From an uncultured Bacilli bacterium (GTDB lineage: Bacteria; Bacillota_I; Bacilli_A; RF39; UBA660), in assembly GCA_947624505.1 (NCBI GenBank), contig CANQKO010000006.1:1-56443 (forward strand): a stretch of 56,443 bases of DNA. Direction: 5' to 3'. Below are positions 30,302-39,945 of this stretch, one piece after another. Position numbers and translations under genes: made by a program. How positions within the stretch are numbered: the stretch's first letter is position 1; every line of letters begins with the position of its first letter. Below the pieces are notes generated by a model, which was not told the DNA's origin, did not search any database, and worked only from the letters and a program-made list of their open reading frames with translations.

Positions 30302-32581
30302 TTAATCATCATCTTGAACATCTTTTTTAATTACTTCCCGAGGTTTGCTGCCATTTTGAGGTCCAACAATTCCTCTTGCTTCAAGAAGATCAATCATTCT
30401 AGCTGCCCTATTAAAACCAAAACGGAATTTTCTTTGAATTAAAGATGCACTAATTTTTCCTGTAGCAATAGCAAATTCGACTATTTCATCATACATTGGA
30501 TCATCATAGCCATCTTCGCCATTACCAGAACCACTGGAAGTATTGCTTTGGGCTTCCGTTAAAGTTATTCCTTCATCATAAGTTACTTTAACTTGTTTAG
30601 CACAATAATTAATTAAACGATTAATTTCTTCATCGGAAATATAACAACCTTGAATACGTTCTGGCGTATTTTCCCCCATTGGTAAATATAACATATCACC
30701 TTTACCTAATAATTTTTCAGCACCAGTCATATCAAGAGCGGTCCTTGAATCGATACTACTAGCAACAGCAAAACAGATTCTGGATGGAATATTAGCTTTG
30801 ACAACACCAGTGATAACATCAGTTGATGGTCTTTGCGTAGCCACGATTAAATGAATACCCGCTGCTCTAGCCATTTGCGTAATACGCATTATTGAGTCTT
30901 CCACTTCTTTACTAGCCACAAGCATTAAATCAGCAAGTTCATCAATTATTACTACCATATATGGCATTTTAGGTAAAGGACTATCCGGATTTTTCTTATT
31001 TTCTTTTTCCAAGTAAGCATTATATTCACTTATTTTTTTAACTCCAGCTTCAGCAAAAATATCATATCTTTTTTCCATTTCTCTAACAACATTTTGTAAC
31101 ATTATGGAAGCTTTTTTAGGATCATTTACTACTGGGCATAATAAATGGGGTGTACCATTATAATTTGTAAGTTCAACTTTTTTCGGGTCAACCATAATAA
31201 GTTTAACATCACTTGGATTATAATTCATCAAAATAGAACAAATGATAGAATTGATACATACTGATTTACCAGAACCGGTAGAACCCGCAACTAAAAGGTG
31301 CGGCATTTTTGCCATATCTGCAACAATTGGTTTACCCATCAAATTCTTACCTAAAGTTATCATAATATCATATTTATCTTTTAAAGAATAATTAGCTTCT
31401 AGAATTTCTCTAAATGATACTGCACTAATATTTTGATTAGGTATTTCAATACCTATAGTACTTTTACCAGGGATTGGAGCTTCGATTCGAACATCTTTAG
31501 CGGCTAGAGCAAGAGCTATTTCTTTATTAATTGATAAAATTCTACTTACTTTAGTTCCTGCCGGTACTACTATTTCGTATTGGGTTACAGCGGGCCCAAT
31601 GTGAATATCTACAACTTTAGCGGTAATTTGAAAATCTTTTAATACGCTTTCTAAAACATCTTTATTTTTTAAAGTATAAGCATCGGGTCCATTATTTTTA
31701 GCCTTTTTTACTTCATTTAATATATTTAAAGATGGTAATTTATAAGAAGTATATGGTTGATATTTTTCTTCCATTTCTTCTTCCACTATCATTGGTTCAA
31801 CTTCAACTACTTCTTCTTTTTCAAGATCCTTTTCTTTGCCATTTCTGACATCTTCTAAGCTTCTTAGGACTATACTATTTTCTTTATTTTCCTCATTTAA
31901 TTGTTTAACTTCGTTTTTGGAAACTACTTCTTCGGAAATATCAGCAAGACTTGGTAATTCAGAATTCTCTTCATCATCTTCGCGATTATTTTTATTACCT
32001 TTAATAAATCCTTTAATTTTATCAATAATATCACCTAAAGTTATATTAAATAACATTATTGTACCAAATATGGCAAGGACCACTAAAACAATAATAGTTC
32101 CTACTCTAGCAAAAAGAAAATATAATGCACTGATACATAAAGCCCCAATAATTCCGCCCCCAATAGCAATTGTAGTATCACCTGTATTTAAAATTGAATT
32201 AGTAACATCAATGGTGCCAATTCTATCCATATAACTATTAACAGTCTCAGTAATAATTTCTCCCGGTGTCCCAATTTTATTTAAAAAAGTAAAATGGGCC
32301 GCTACTAAAATAACCATTACGATTAAATAAAAGCCAATTAATTTAGATGAAAAAAACTTAGGCATTTTTCTATTAAATAACATATATAAACCTATTGCTA
32401 ATAGAAAAATAACAAAGATTAACCACCAAGAACCAAGTAAAAACATTGCAAATTCTTTTATAAGAGTACCAACGTGTCCAAAGCCAAAACCAATTATGCC
32501 AATAATAGCTAAAATTAGCCCTGTAAGTTCAACACTCATTCCTTTGTTATTTGCTTCTTTTGATTTTTTTCTCTTTGCCAT
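30302..32581 (-). CDS. ftsK: DNA translocase FtsK/SpoIIIE
   Basis: The protein has 759 aa. Four membrane helices lie in about residues 15-170, then an acidic linker, then the RecA-like motor: Walker A GSTGSGKS near residue 430, VIIDELADLM for Walker B, and the conserved TQMARAAGIHLIVATQRPS block. The C-terminal winged-helix gamma domain (YDEIVEFAIATGKIS, then RKFRFGFNRAARMID) binds guiding DNA sequences. SpoIIIE and FtsK share this layout; a role in pumping the chromosome into the forespore is plausible as this organism has spoIIP and cotJ, but the sequence does not separate the two. Confidence 0.95.
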   Translation of the reverse strand: MAKRKKSKEANNKGMSVELTGLILAIIGIIGFGFGHVGTLIKEFAMFLLGSWWLIFVIFLLAIGLYMLFNRKMPKFFSSKLIGFYLIVMVILVAAHFTFLNKIGTPGEIITETVNSYMDRIGTIDVTNSILNTGDTTIAIGGGIIGALCISALYFLFARVGTIIVLVVLAIFGTIMLFNITLGDIIDKIKGFIKGNKNNREDDEENSELPSLADISEEVVSKNEVKQLNEENKENSIVLRSLEDVRNGKEKDLEKEEVVEVEPMIVEEEMEEKYQPYTSYKLPSLNILNEVKKAKNNGPDAYTLKNKDVLESVLKDFQITAKVVDIHIGPAVTQYEIVVPAGTKVSRILSINKEIALALAAKDVRIEAPIPGKSTIGIEIPNQNISAVSFREILEANYSLKDKYDIMITLGKNLMGKPIVADMAKMPHLLVAGSTGSGKSVCINSIICSILMNYNPSDVKLIMVDPKKVELTNYNGTPHLLCPVVNDPKKASIMLQNVVREMEKRYDIFAEAGVKKISEYNAYLEKENKKNPDSPLPKMPYMVVIIDELADLMLVASKEVEDSIMRITQMARAAGIHLIVATQRPSTDVITGVVKANIPSRICFAVASSIDSRTALDMTGAEKLLGKGDMLYLPMGENTPERIQGCYISDEEINRLINYCAKQVKVTYDEGITLTEAQSNTSSGSGNGEDGYDDPMYDEIVEFAIATGKISASLIQRKFRFGFNRAARMIDLLEARGIVGPQNGSKPREVIKKDVQDDD

Positions 32582-32663
32582 AATACCACCATAATAATTA
32601 TAAACTAAATATCTTTTTTTGACAATTAATTATAGATTTTATATAATTAATTGCGGTGATATA

Positions 32664-33173
32664 ATGTTAAATGTTGTTTTATTTGAACCAGAAATTCCAA
32701 CCAATACCGGAAATATAATGCGTACTTGTATTGCTACAAATACTAAGTTACACTTAATTAAACCTTTGGGTTTTAGTTTAGATGATAAATATGTAAGAAG
32801 AAGTGGCGTCAATTATATTGATAAATGTCAATATACCGTTTATGAAAATATTGATGAATTTTTCCAAAAAAATAAAGGCGAATATTACTTTCTAACCCGC
32901 TATGGTCACAAACCACATACCTCTTTTGATTATAGCGATTCATCTAAAAATATATATTTCTTTTTCGGTAAAGAATCAACGGGTATTCCTCCTAAAATAT
33001 TAAAACCATATATTGATAGATGTCTAAGAATCCCAATGACAAGTGATGTTAGAGCTTTAAATCTTTCTAATACTGTGGCAATCGTTTTATATGAAGCTTT
33101 AAGGCAACAAAATTACCCTAATTTATTATTTGATGAACCCCATAAGTCTAAATATTTTATTGAAGAAAGTTAA
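32664..33173 (+). CDS. trmL: tRNA (cytidine(34)-2'-O)-methyltransferase TrmL
   Basis: The SPOUT-family protein has 169 aa from ATG 32664. It starts MLNVVLFEPEIPTNTGNIMRT and has the knot motifs FFFGKESTGIPPKIL and RIPMTSDVRALNLSNTVAIVLYE, specific to the TrmL/YibK family. It methylates the wobble ribose of tRNA-Leu; a tRNA-Leu(CAA), a known substrate class, lies at 45164-45250. The start is fixed by homology, with GGTGAT just upstream. It is divergent from ftsK. Confidence 0.95.
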   Translation: MLNVVLFEPEIPTNTGNIMRTCIATNTKLHLIKPLGFSLDDKYVRRSGVNYIDKCQYTVYENIDEFFQKNKGEYYFLTRYGHKPHTSFDYSDSSKNIYFFFGKESTGIPPKILKPYIDRCLRIPMTSDVRALNLSNTVAIVLYEALRQQNYPNLLFDEPHKSKYFIEES

Positions 33174-33204
33174 AAGGAAATTACAAAAAGAAGATTTCCT
33201 TTTT
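33172..33204 (+). terminator. Intrinsic terminator of trmL
   Basis: AAAAGGAAAT (33172-33181) pairs with ATTTCCTTTT (33194-33203), 12-nt loop, T-run at the end. Confidence 0.85.
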
Positions 33205-33329
33205 AATTTGTTCCTTTGTTTTTGTCATTAATAAAAATTTACAGGAACATTTTTAATAATTTAGCATATATTATATGTTCTTAAAATAAATAATTCACCA
33301 TATACTTAAATGGGTGATGCAAAAAAAGT

Positions 33330-35891
33330 ATGATTAATTTTAATGGCCTTAGTGAAGAAGAAGTCGTAGAAAGTCGTAAAAAATATGGTAATAATGAACT
33401 TACTAAAGTTAAGAAAAAAACTTTCTTTAAAATTTTATTAAGTTCTTTAGGAGATCCCATTATTAAAATTCTTTTAATAGCGTTAGCTATTAAACTGTTA
33501 TTTATTTTTTCTAAATATGATTGGTATGAAACAATTGGGATTGCCATTGCTGTAATGCTTGCTTCAATGATTTCCACTATTTCAGAATATGGTAGCGAAG
33601 AAGCTTTTAAAAGATTACAAGATGAAGCTGCTAAAATCAAAGTCAAAGTACTAAGAAACAATATTTTAAAAGAAATTTTTATTAACGAAGTTGTGGTTGG
33701 AGACATTATATCTATTACCTCTGGTGATGCCATACCTGCAGATGGTATTTTAATAAGTGGAAATATTACTTGTAATGAATCACTTTTAACTGGAGAGGCC
33801 AAAGATATTAAAAAAATTAATAATAGTAAACTTTACCGAGGGGCTGTTGTTACTAGTGGAAATGGCAAAATGCTAGTTAAAGAGGTCGGTAATAATACTG
33901 AATATGGGAAAATATCTTTAGAAATTCAAGAAGATGATCCTACTTCCCCACTTAAAATAAGGCTTTATGGTTTAGCAAAGATTATTAGTAAAATTGGTTA
34001 TATTGGGGCTTTTGTTGTTTCACTTTCTTATCTTTTTAATAAAATTGTTATTGCGAATAATTTTGATGTTAATTTAATTATCAATACTATTACTACACCA
34101 AAAATAATTTTAAATTATCTTATTTATGCTTTAACTTTGTCTGTTACAATAATAATCGTCGCTGTTCCAGAGGGATTACCTATGATGATTACTTTAGTAT
34201 TATCATCTAATATGAAAAGAATGTTAAAAGATAATGTCTTAGTAAGAAAACCAACAGGTATTGAAACAAGTGGTAATATTAATTATTTATTAACAGATAA
34301 AACTGGAACCCTTACCAAAGGAATATTAGAGGTTACTAATTTTGTGGCCGGTGATTTAAAAACTTATAAAAAAGAAGAAGATATTAAAAAAACTAAAATA
34401 TATGATACTTTATATAATGCCATTATTTTGAATAATGAAAGCATTATTAGTAATGGTAATGTAATTGGTGGTAACTCAACCGATAAAGCTTTAATCAGTT
34501 TTTTAAAATATAAACCTATTAATAAATTAATAACTAAAAGAATACCTTTTGATAGTGATATAAAATATAGTGCCATTTATTTAGATAATTGTTATTATTT
34601 AAAAGGTGCTAGTGAAGTAATTCTTCCTAAATGTAGCAAATATTTAAATACTTTAGGAGAAGAAAAAATAATTATTAATCAAAAATTAATTACTAGAGAA
34701 ATAGAAAAATATACTAAAAATGGTTTTCGCGTTATTACACTTGCTAAAGGTAATAATATTGATAATAATTTAACTTTCATTGGTTTTATAACTTTAAAAG
34801 ATGAACTTAGAAAAGAAGCTAAAGAAGGAATTAATTTAATTAAAAAAGCTGGTATTAATATTATAATGATTACCGGGGATGCTAAAGATACAGCTAAAAA
34901 TATTGCTATGGATTGTGGAATCATTGATAATGAAAAAGATTTAATTCTAACAAGTGATGAATTAAATAAAATGGATGAAGAAGAAATTAAAAAAATTATT
35001 CATCGTCTTAAAGTTGTCGCAAGAGCTTACCCAAAAGATAAAAGTCGTTTAGTTACCATATTAGAAAGTATGGACTATATTGTCGGAATGACGGGTGATG
35101 GTGTTAATGATGCACCAGCGTTAAAAAAAGCTAATGTTGGCTTTGCAATGGGAAGTGGTACAGAAGTTAGTAAAGAAGCTAGTGACATTGTTATTTTAGA
35201 TAATAATATTTTATCAATAAGTAAAGCCATTCTTTATGGAAGAACTATTTTTAAAAGTATTAGAAGATTTGTTACTTATCAATTAACGGTCAATTTTACA
35301 GCATTGTTCTTATCAATTATTGGTTCATATATTGGTGTTAGTACCCCGATTACAATAATTCAAATGTTATGGCTTAATATGATAATGGATACTTTCTCTG
35401 GGCTTGCCTTCTCTTATGAAGCACCACTTAAATATTATATGGAACATAAACCCAAAAGAAAAGATGAACCAATCATAAATAAATATATGTATTCGCAAAT
35501 AATTATTAATTCTATTTATTCGGCTCTTCTTTGCATTTTATTTTTAAAACTTCCTATTATTAAGGATATCGTCCGTAGTGATTATAAACATTTTATGACA
35601 TCTTATTTTGCTCTTTTCATTTTTATTGGTATCTTTAATGCCTTTAATGCTAGAACAGAAAGATTAAATATACTTTCAAACATTTTAAAAAATAAAGTAT
35701 TTATTATCATTTTTACCTTTATTATCATAGTGCAAATATTTTTAATTTATAATGGTAATGATCTTTTTAGAACCTATGGAATGACAGCTTTTGAATTGTT
35801 ATTTGTAGTTGGATTAGCATTTACAGTTATCCCAATAGATTTTTTAAGAAAAATTATTTTAAAGGAAAAAGGTATTAAAATTGAAGTTTAA
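33330..35891 (+). CDS. P-type calcium-transporting ATPase
   Basis: The protein has 853 aa with the full P2-type layout. Motifs: TGEA at about 154-157 (actuator), PEGLP at 280-284 in M4, phosphorylation motif DKTGTLTK with Asp323, KGASEVIL in the nucleotide domain, TGDGVNDAPAL, and NMIMDTFSGLAFSYE in M6, which matches the calcium-binding M6 of PMCA/SERCA-like pumps. About ten membrane helices. It would export calcium using ATP. The ATG follows a GGGTGATG site at a long distance, so the ribosome binding site is weak. No metal riboswitch was recognised in the 155-nt leader. Confidence 0.95.
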   Translation: MINFNGLSEEEVVESRKKYGNNELTKVKKKTFFKILLSSLGDPIIKILLIALAIKLLFIFSKYDWYETIGIAIAVMLASMISTISEYGSEEAFKRLQDEAAKIKVKVLRNNILKEIFINEVVVGDIISITSGDAIPADGILISGNITCNESLLTGEAKDIKKINNSKLYRGAVVTSGNGKMLVKEVGNNTEYGKISLEIQEDDPTSPLKIRLYGLAKIISKIGYIGAFVVSLSYLFNKIVIANNFDVNLIINTITTPKIILNYLIYALTLSVTIIIVAVPEGLPMMITLVLSSNMKRMLKDNVLVRKPTGIETSGNINYLLTDKTGTLTKGILEVTNFVAGDLKTYKKEEDIKKTKIYDTLYNAIILNNESIISNGNVIGGNSTDKALISFLKYKPINKLITKRIPFDSDIKYSAIYLDNCYYLKGASEVILPKCSKYLNTLGEEKIIINQKLITREIEKYTKNGFRVITLAKGNNIDNNLTFIGFITLKDELRKEAKEGINLIKKAGINIIMITGDAKDTAKNIAMDCGIIDNEKDLILTSDELNKMDEEEIKKIIHRLKVVARAYPKDKSRLVTILESMDYIVGMTGDGVNDAPALKKANVGFAMGSGTEVSKEASDIVILDNNILSISKAILYGRTIFKSIRRFVTYQLTVNFTALFLSIIGSYIGVSTPITIIQMLWLNMIMDTFSGLAFSYEAPLKYYMEHKPKRKDEPIINKYMYSQIIINSIYSALLCILFLKLPIIKDIVRSDYKHFMTSYFALFIFIGIFNAFNARTERLNILSNILKNKVFIIIFTFIIIVQIFLIYNGNDLFRTYGMTAFELLFVVGLAFTVIPIDFLRKIILKEKGIKIEV

Positions 35892-35915
35892 AGGTTGCTA
35901 AATAACAACCTTTTT
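35890..35915. terminator. Bidirectional terminator between the ATPase and the BRO-N/ORF6N gene
   Basis: AAAGGTTG pairs with CAACCTTT around an 8-nt loop; T-run on the plus strand and A-run before the stem for the minus strand. Confidence 0.8.
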
Positions 35916-37143
35916 AATTGGCTATTTTCTCTAACAAAGCATTCTTAATATCATCATCAGTAAGAAGGTTTATTGAAAATGTTTTACTTCCAATATGATT
36001 AATGGAGGTACCACAGTGATAAATTATTTTCTTATCAATTATAAAATATCGATCGTGATAATCTTCATTATACTTTATCTTTAAATTATGATACTGTTCT
36101 TGATACTTTTTAATATCTATTTCTTTTAAACATCTATTTTTCTTAACTATTAATGTTACCGGTACTTTAATATTTCTTATTATATCTAAGACTATTTTAT
36201 CTGCATAACCATCTATTATTATTAATTCTTCCTTAGCCATTTTAAAGATATCTACTATTTTGGAATAAGCATCATATATTTGACCTTGAAAATAAATTTC
36301 ACTATTTTTCTTTTCTTCTTTAAAACTATTAAATGATTCTTGTAATAATTTGATATCTTCAGTATTTTTAAATACTTGATTATAAATATTTCTTTGCTCA
36401 AGTAATTCTCTCGATAGATATTTTCGCATTAGAACAAAAGCATCCATTATTGCTACGCTGACTTCATCTGCTACATTCGTATTTAAAACGGTTGAAAGCA
36501 TTGCAACACCTTCTTCGGTAAAGACGTATGGTAAGTACTTAGAATATTGTCCTCTTTTTATGTCTAAGGTCACAAATTGTGACCTTAGACATTCATTATA
36601 TTCACTTTTTGTTAGTTGAAACATAAACCTTTCTGGAAATCTTTTGATGTTTCTTTTAGCCGCTTGGTTAATCTCTTTAGTACCATTTTTACAGTTATAA
36701 AGAATGGCTAAATCACTATCTAGCATTACTTGAACACCCCTTATTTCATAAATCAAATTGGTTATTTTTTGCCCATTATATGGGACAATTTCGGCATTTT
36801 CCACTTTTTCAATTTCATTTTCATTCTTTAGCCATTCGATAAATTTTTCTTTCTTTTTACTGGAAATATAATTTATTAATTCTATTAAATTTTCGCTATC
36901 TATGACATCAGTTAAACGATTTTTTCCATCGGTTGAATTCATTTTCAAGTGTCCGATTTTACCGGACAGTTGACTGTCATTTTTTACTAATTCTGACTTT
37001 AGATCATTCCAATATTTTCTTGATCTTTCACTTTCTGTTAAGATGCTTATGACATCTACAATACTGTAATAAACTACGTTATCTACAGTAATATATCTTA
37101 TTTTTTTATTTTCATATTCTTTAATAATTGTTTCATTTTCCAT
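35914..37143 (-). CDS. BRO-N / ORF6N / PLD-like three-domain fusion protein, 409 aa
   Basis: Residues about 13-105 are a BRO-N or DinD-type domain (IRYITVDNVVYYSIVDVI, then SQLSGKIGHLKM and DGKNRLTDV). Residues about 125-250 are an ORF6N DNA-binding domain (NLIYEIRGVQVMLDSDLAILY, RNIKRFPERFMFQL, YLPYVFTEEGVAML). A coiled-coil region follows at about 255-300. Residues about 310-400 resemble a phospholipase-D/HKD-like fold, with HDRYFIIDKKIIYHCG, GTSINHIGSK and a single H-x-R motif. Such proteins are usual in phages and as antirepressors; here the gene stands alone among housekeeping genes. Two pairs of palindromes lie upstream of it and inside it. GGTGGGG precedes the ATG. Confidence 0.88.
   Translation of the reverse strand: MENETIIKEYENKKIRYITVDNVVYYSIVDVISILTESERSRKYWNDLKSELVKNDSQLSGKIGHLKMNSTDGKNRLTDVIDSENLIELINYISSKKKEKFIEWLKNENEIEKVENAEIVPYNGQKITNLIYEIRGVQVMLDSDLAILYNCKNGTKEINQAAKRNIKRFPERFMFQLTKSEYNECLRSQFVTLDIKRGQYSKYLPYVFTEEGVAMLSTVLNTNVADEVSVAIMDAFVLMRKYLSRELLEQRNIYNQVFKNTEDIKLLQESFNSFKEEKKNSEIYFQGQIYDAYSKIVDIFKMAKEELIIIDGYADKIVLDIIRNIKVPVTLIVKKNRCLKEIDIKKYQEQYHNLKIKYNEDYHDRYFIIDKKIIYHCGTSINHIGSKTFSINLLTDDDIKNALLEKIAN
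36560..36592. repeat. 33-bp perfect palindrome inside the ORF6N coding region
   Basis: ATGTCTAAGGTCACAA and its exact complement around a single A at 36576. It encodes the SQFVTL part of the ORF6N domain. The core GTCACAA-N-TTGTGAC recurs upstream of the gene at 37178-37210. Confidence 0.9.
36945..36973. repeat. 29-bp near-palindrome inside the BRO-N coding region
   Basis: TCAA-g-TGTCCG, 7 nt, CGGACA-g-TTGA. The 19-bp core (36950-36968) is the exact inverted copy of the core in the upstream palindrome at 37259-37289, including the 7-nt spacer. Confidence 0.9.
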
Positions 37144-37177
37144 TAATTAAACCCCACCTTCATAATTATTAATTTTA

Positions 37178-37210
37178 TTTCAAAGCGTCACAAGTTGTGA
37201 CGGTTTCAAA
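37178..37210. promoter_or_regulatory. 33-bp palindrome upstream of the BRO-N/ORF6N gene
   Basis: Centred at 37194, inner arms CGTCACAA/TTGTGACG perfect, outer TTT-AAA arms with two mismatched pairs. It lies 35 nt upstream of the start codon, in the region where a promoter or leader would be. Same core as 36560-36592. Confidence 0.85.
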
Positions 37211-37258
37211 TTATATTTTTAATTCATTAATTAAAACAATTTTATTATTAATTTGCTT

Positions 37259-37289
37259 TTCAGTTGTCCGGTAAAATCGGACAACTGAA
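37259..37289. promoter_or_regulatory. 31-bp palindrome upstream of the BRO-N/ORF6N gene
   Basis: TTCAGTTGTCCG and CGGACAACTGAA, perfect 12-bp arms around GTAAAAT. Same 19-bp core as inside the gene. The remainder of the 308-nt gap (37144-37451) is A/T-rich and holds no gene I can support. Confidence 0.85.
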
Positions 37290-37400
37290 TTACATTTTAA
37301 GGTTATAAATTAATACTTTATTCTCTGATAAATCCATCATACTACTACGAACATATATTTGTCAATAACTATTTTGATGTTTTTTAAAAAAATTTTTTAA

Positions 37401-37437
37401 ACATAATAAAAACCTCGCTTTTATTTAAGAAACGAGG
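37401..37437 (-). terminator. Intrinsic terminator of clpC
   Basis: CCTCG (37413-37417) pairs with CGAGG (37433-37437) with a 15-nt A/T loop that can pair further; TTTTTATT follows on the minus strand. Confidence 0.7.
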
Positions 37438-37451
37438 CTTAATTATTAATA

Positions 37452-39569
37452 TTAATTATTAATTAGTTTATCTTCTTTAATAAGTCTATCTATATTTAAA
37501 TAATTATATTTTTCATAATTACTTTTAGCAATTATCTCATTAATATTATAAACGTTTTTAAATTTTAAATAATTTTCTAATGTAGCATAATCCAAATTAT
37601 CAAATTTTATATAATCATCAACTAAATCTTCAATTTCATTATTTATACGATTACTATCTTGATTGTCAAAACCAATTTTATTATTTTTAACAACATCATC
37701 GGTAATAAAGATGAAAGTATTATTAAAATAAATGGTATCTCCTTTATTATCAGTTATATAACCTTCTTTTAATATTTCTTTAATCAATTCTTTAATATTT
37801 TGATGAGCTTCACTATAATTATCAAATAAAACTATATTAAAATTATTGTTTTTTATTTTAGTAAATAAATGATCATCATTATAGCCAACATAACCTTGAG
37901 TAGTACCAACTAACTTGCTAATATCATAACTAGACTTATATTCTTTTAAATCAACTCTAATAAAATTAGCATTAGGAATTTTTTCAGCAATCTTTTTAAC
38001 TATTGTGCTTTTTCCTACACCAATTGGACCTTCTAAATAAATTTTTAAAAACCCTCTTTTATTAAGAAGATTATCTTTAATTAGATTACTTATTTTTTTA
38101 ACATACTTACTAACATTATATAAAGAGTTGTTTATTTCTTCTTCAATGTTATTAATAAAATCCATTTTCTCTTTTGTAAAAATCATTCCGGTTTTATTCT
38201 CTAAGACTTTGATAACATCTTTTTCCCTAACAACTAATTTTTTATTTTTACTAAAGTTTTTTAGTTTTTTATTTATTACCAATTCTTCACTATAAGTTGA
38301 TAAAGCATTATCATAATCATTATGTTTAACATATTCATTCTTTTGCTTTTTTAGTTCTTCAATTTTTTGATATAGTCTTTTCTTTTCTTCATTATTACTA
38401 TATTCATTTTTTACCTTTGAGCATACAGAATCTAAAAAATCAATGGCTTTATCAGGATATTTTTTATTTTTAATAAAAGTATCAGTATATAAAATAACAG
38501 AATCAATAATATTTTCCGGAATAATGACATTATGATGATGTTCATATTCACATTTTACTTTATCCAAAATAACTTTTGTCTCTTTTTGATTTGGTTCGTG
38601 AATATTAATTACTTCAAATCTTCTCATTAATGCTTTATCACTAGAAAAGAATTTATTAAATTCTTCACAAGTTGTGGCTCCAATACATTTGATTTTACCT
38701 CTTGCAAGAGCTGGTTTAAAGATATCTCCTGCTGTAATAGCTCCTTCGGCTCCTCCAGCACTTACCATTGCGTGGATCTCATCAATAAATAAAATTATTT
38801 TTTCTTCAGTTTCTAATTCTTTAATAATCTTTGTTAATTTTTCTTCAAATTCACCACGATATTTAGTTCCCGATACAAGTGATCCCATTTCCAAAGATAC
38901 TACTTTAGCATCAATTAAACTGTCGGGAACTTCCCTTCTTTTAATTCTTCTAACTAATTCTTCTACAATGGCTGTTTTGCCTACTCCAGCATCACCAATT
39001 AAAAGAGGATTATTTTTCTTTTTTCTTAAAAGTGTTTCAATAATTAAATCAATTTCTCTATTTCTGCCTACCACAATTTCCTCATCATTTACAATATCAT
39101 TTAAAATATTACCCGTCTGATATATTTCCAATTTCTTATTAACTAATTTATTATTTTTATTTAAATTTTCATATATTTCATCAATATCTATGTTCATTCC
39201 TACTAGAAGACGAATAGCTATTCCTTCTCCTTCTTCTAAAATAGAAATTACTAAATGTTTAGCAGTAACAACTCCATTATTGTTTTCTTTAGCATTTTCA
39301 ATAGCGTTATTAATTACTCTTTTTAGCATCGGAGTATATAAGTTTATATCACTTCCCTTGGTGGCATTTCCAACCACTAAAACTAATTCTTTTTTAAAAT
39401 TTTCATAAGTTAAACCGTATTCTTTTAAATATAAACTCATTTCTTTATCAGTTGAAAGAATTGCTAAAAGTAAGTGTTCAGTTCCCACATAAGGGTGATG
39501 TAATTCACATCTTATTTCTTCCGCTTTTTTAAAAATATTAGATCCTACTACGCCAAAATTATTAAACAT
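37452..39569 (-). CDS. clpC: ClpC-like AAA+ unfoldase with a degenerate second ATPase domain
   Basis: The protein has 705 aa. An N-terminal Clp repeat domain (1 to about 145, FNNFGVVGSNIFKKAEEI, HPYVGTEHLLLAIL) is followed by a normal D1 AAA+ domain (Walker A GDAGVGKT 192-199; Walker B ILFIDEIH about 259-266), a short middle domain (about 395-435) and D2. D2 keeps Walker A GPIGVGKST (514-522) but its Walker B is LFDNYSEAH (norm LFDEIEKAH), so the catalytic Glu is Asn584, and sensor-1 Asn appears as Asp in FITDD. The IGF ClpP-contact motif is present. The C-terminal part after D2 is much shorter than in ClpC (about 810 aa). It may bind but not hydrolyse ATP in D2. Confidence 0.88.
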   Translation of the reverse strand: MFNNFGVVGSNIFKKAEEIRCELHHPYVGTEHLLLAILSTDKEMSLYLKEYGLTYENFKKELVLVVGNATKGSDINLYTPMLKRVINNAIENAKENNNGVVTAKHLVISILEEGEGIAIRLLVGMNIDIDEIYENLNKNNKLVNKKLEIYQTGNILNDIVNDEEIVVGRNREIDLIIETLLRKKKNNPLLIGDAGVGKTAIVEELVRRIKRREVPDSLIDAKVVSLEMGSLVSGTKYRGEFEEKLTKIIKELETEEKIILFIDEIHAMVSAGGAEGAITAGDIFKPALARGKIKCIGATTCEEFNKFFSSDKALMRRFEVINIHEPNQKETKVILDKVKCEYEHHHNVIIPENIIDSVILYTDTFIKNKKYPDKAIDFLDSVCSKVKNEYSNNEEKKRLYQKIEELKKQKNEYVKHNDYDNALSTYSEELVINKKLKNFSKNKKLVVREKDVIKVLENKTGMIFTKEKMDFINNIEEEINNSLYNVSKYVKKISNLIKDNLLNKRGFLKIYLEGPIGVGKSTIVKKIAEKIPNANFIRVDLKEYKSSYDISKLVGTTQGYVGYNDDHLFTKIKNNNFNIVLFDNYSEAHQNIKELIKEILKEGYITDNKGDTIYFNNTFIFITDDVVKNNKIGFDNQDSNRINNEIEDLVDDYIKFDNLDYATLENYLKFKNVYNINEIIAKSNYEKYNYLNIDRLIKEDKLINN

Positions 39570-39626
39570 ATTATTCTCCCTTACTATTCTATGTAAATTA
39601 TGAAAAAATTAGAAAAAATTTATGCA

Positions 39627-39651
39627 AAATCTCTAGAGATTTGACAAAAAA
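39627..39651. repeat. 25-bp repeat with palindrome, copy 1
   Basis: Palindrome AAATCTCTAGAGATTT followed by GACA and an A-run; the same 25 bp occur inverted at 56319-56343. It lies in the 376-nt gap 39570-39945 between the divergent clpC and adhesin genes. The rest of the gap is A/T-rich and has no gene I can support. Confidence 0.85.
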
Positions 39652-39945
39652 TCGTTCATTTTTGCCAAAAAATTTCAAAATTTAAAAGGAAATTGAGAAA
39701 AAAACGCGATATATATTAGTAGAAGGAGGAAAAAAGGTTGAAAATAAAATTTAAAATTTAGGAAATGAAAAAATGTCAATGAAGACTTTAAAATAACCCA
39801 TTTGTTCTTTAAATTTAGAAAACTATTATCATAATATAAACTTTGCAATTATGCTTTATTAGTTTACGATTTATTAAAAAGAACTATTTTAGATTTATTT
39901 GTGATTTAAACAAATAAAAGAAAACAGAAAGGAACGTTTAGAAAA

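Noticed and set aside
33205-33329. Manganese (yybP-ykoY) riboswitch before the calcium ATPase
   Set aside because: The leader is A/T-rich and lacks the conserved purine-rich loops; only a short CACC/GGTG pairing is seen.
39627-39642. CtsR or CIRCE heat-shock operator before clpC
   Set aside because: The palindrome CTCTAGAG does not match the CtsR heptad repeat GGTCAAA or the CIRCE TTAGCACTC repeat.
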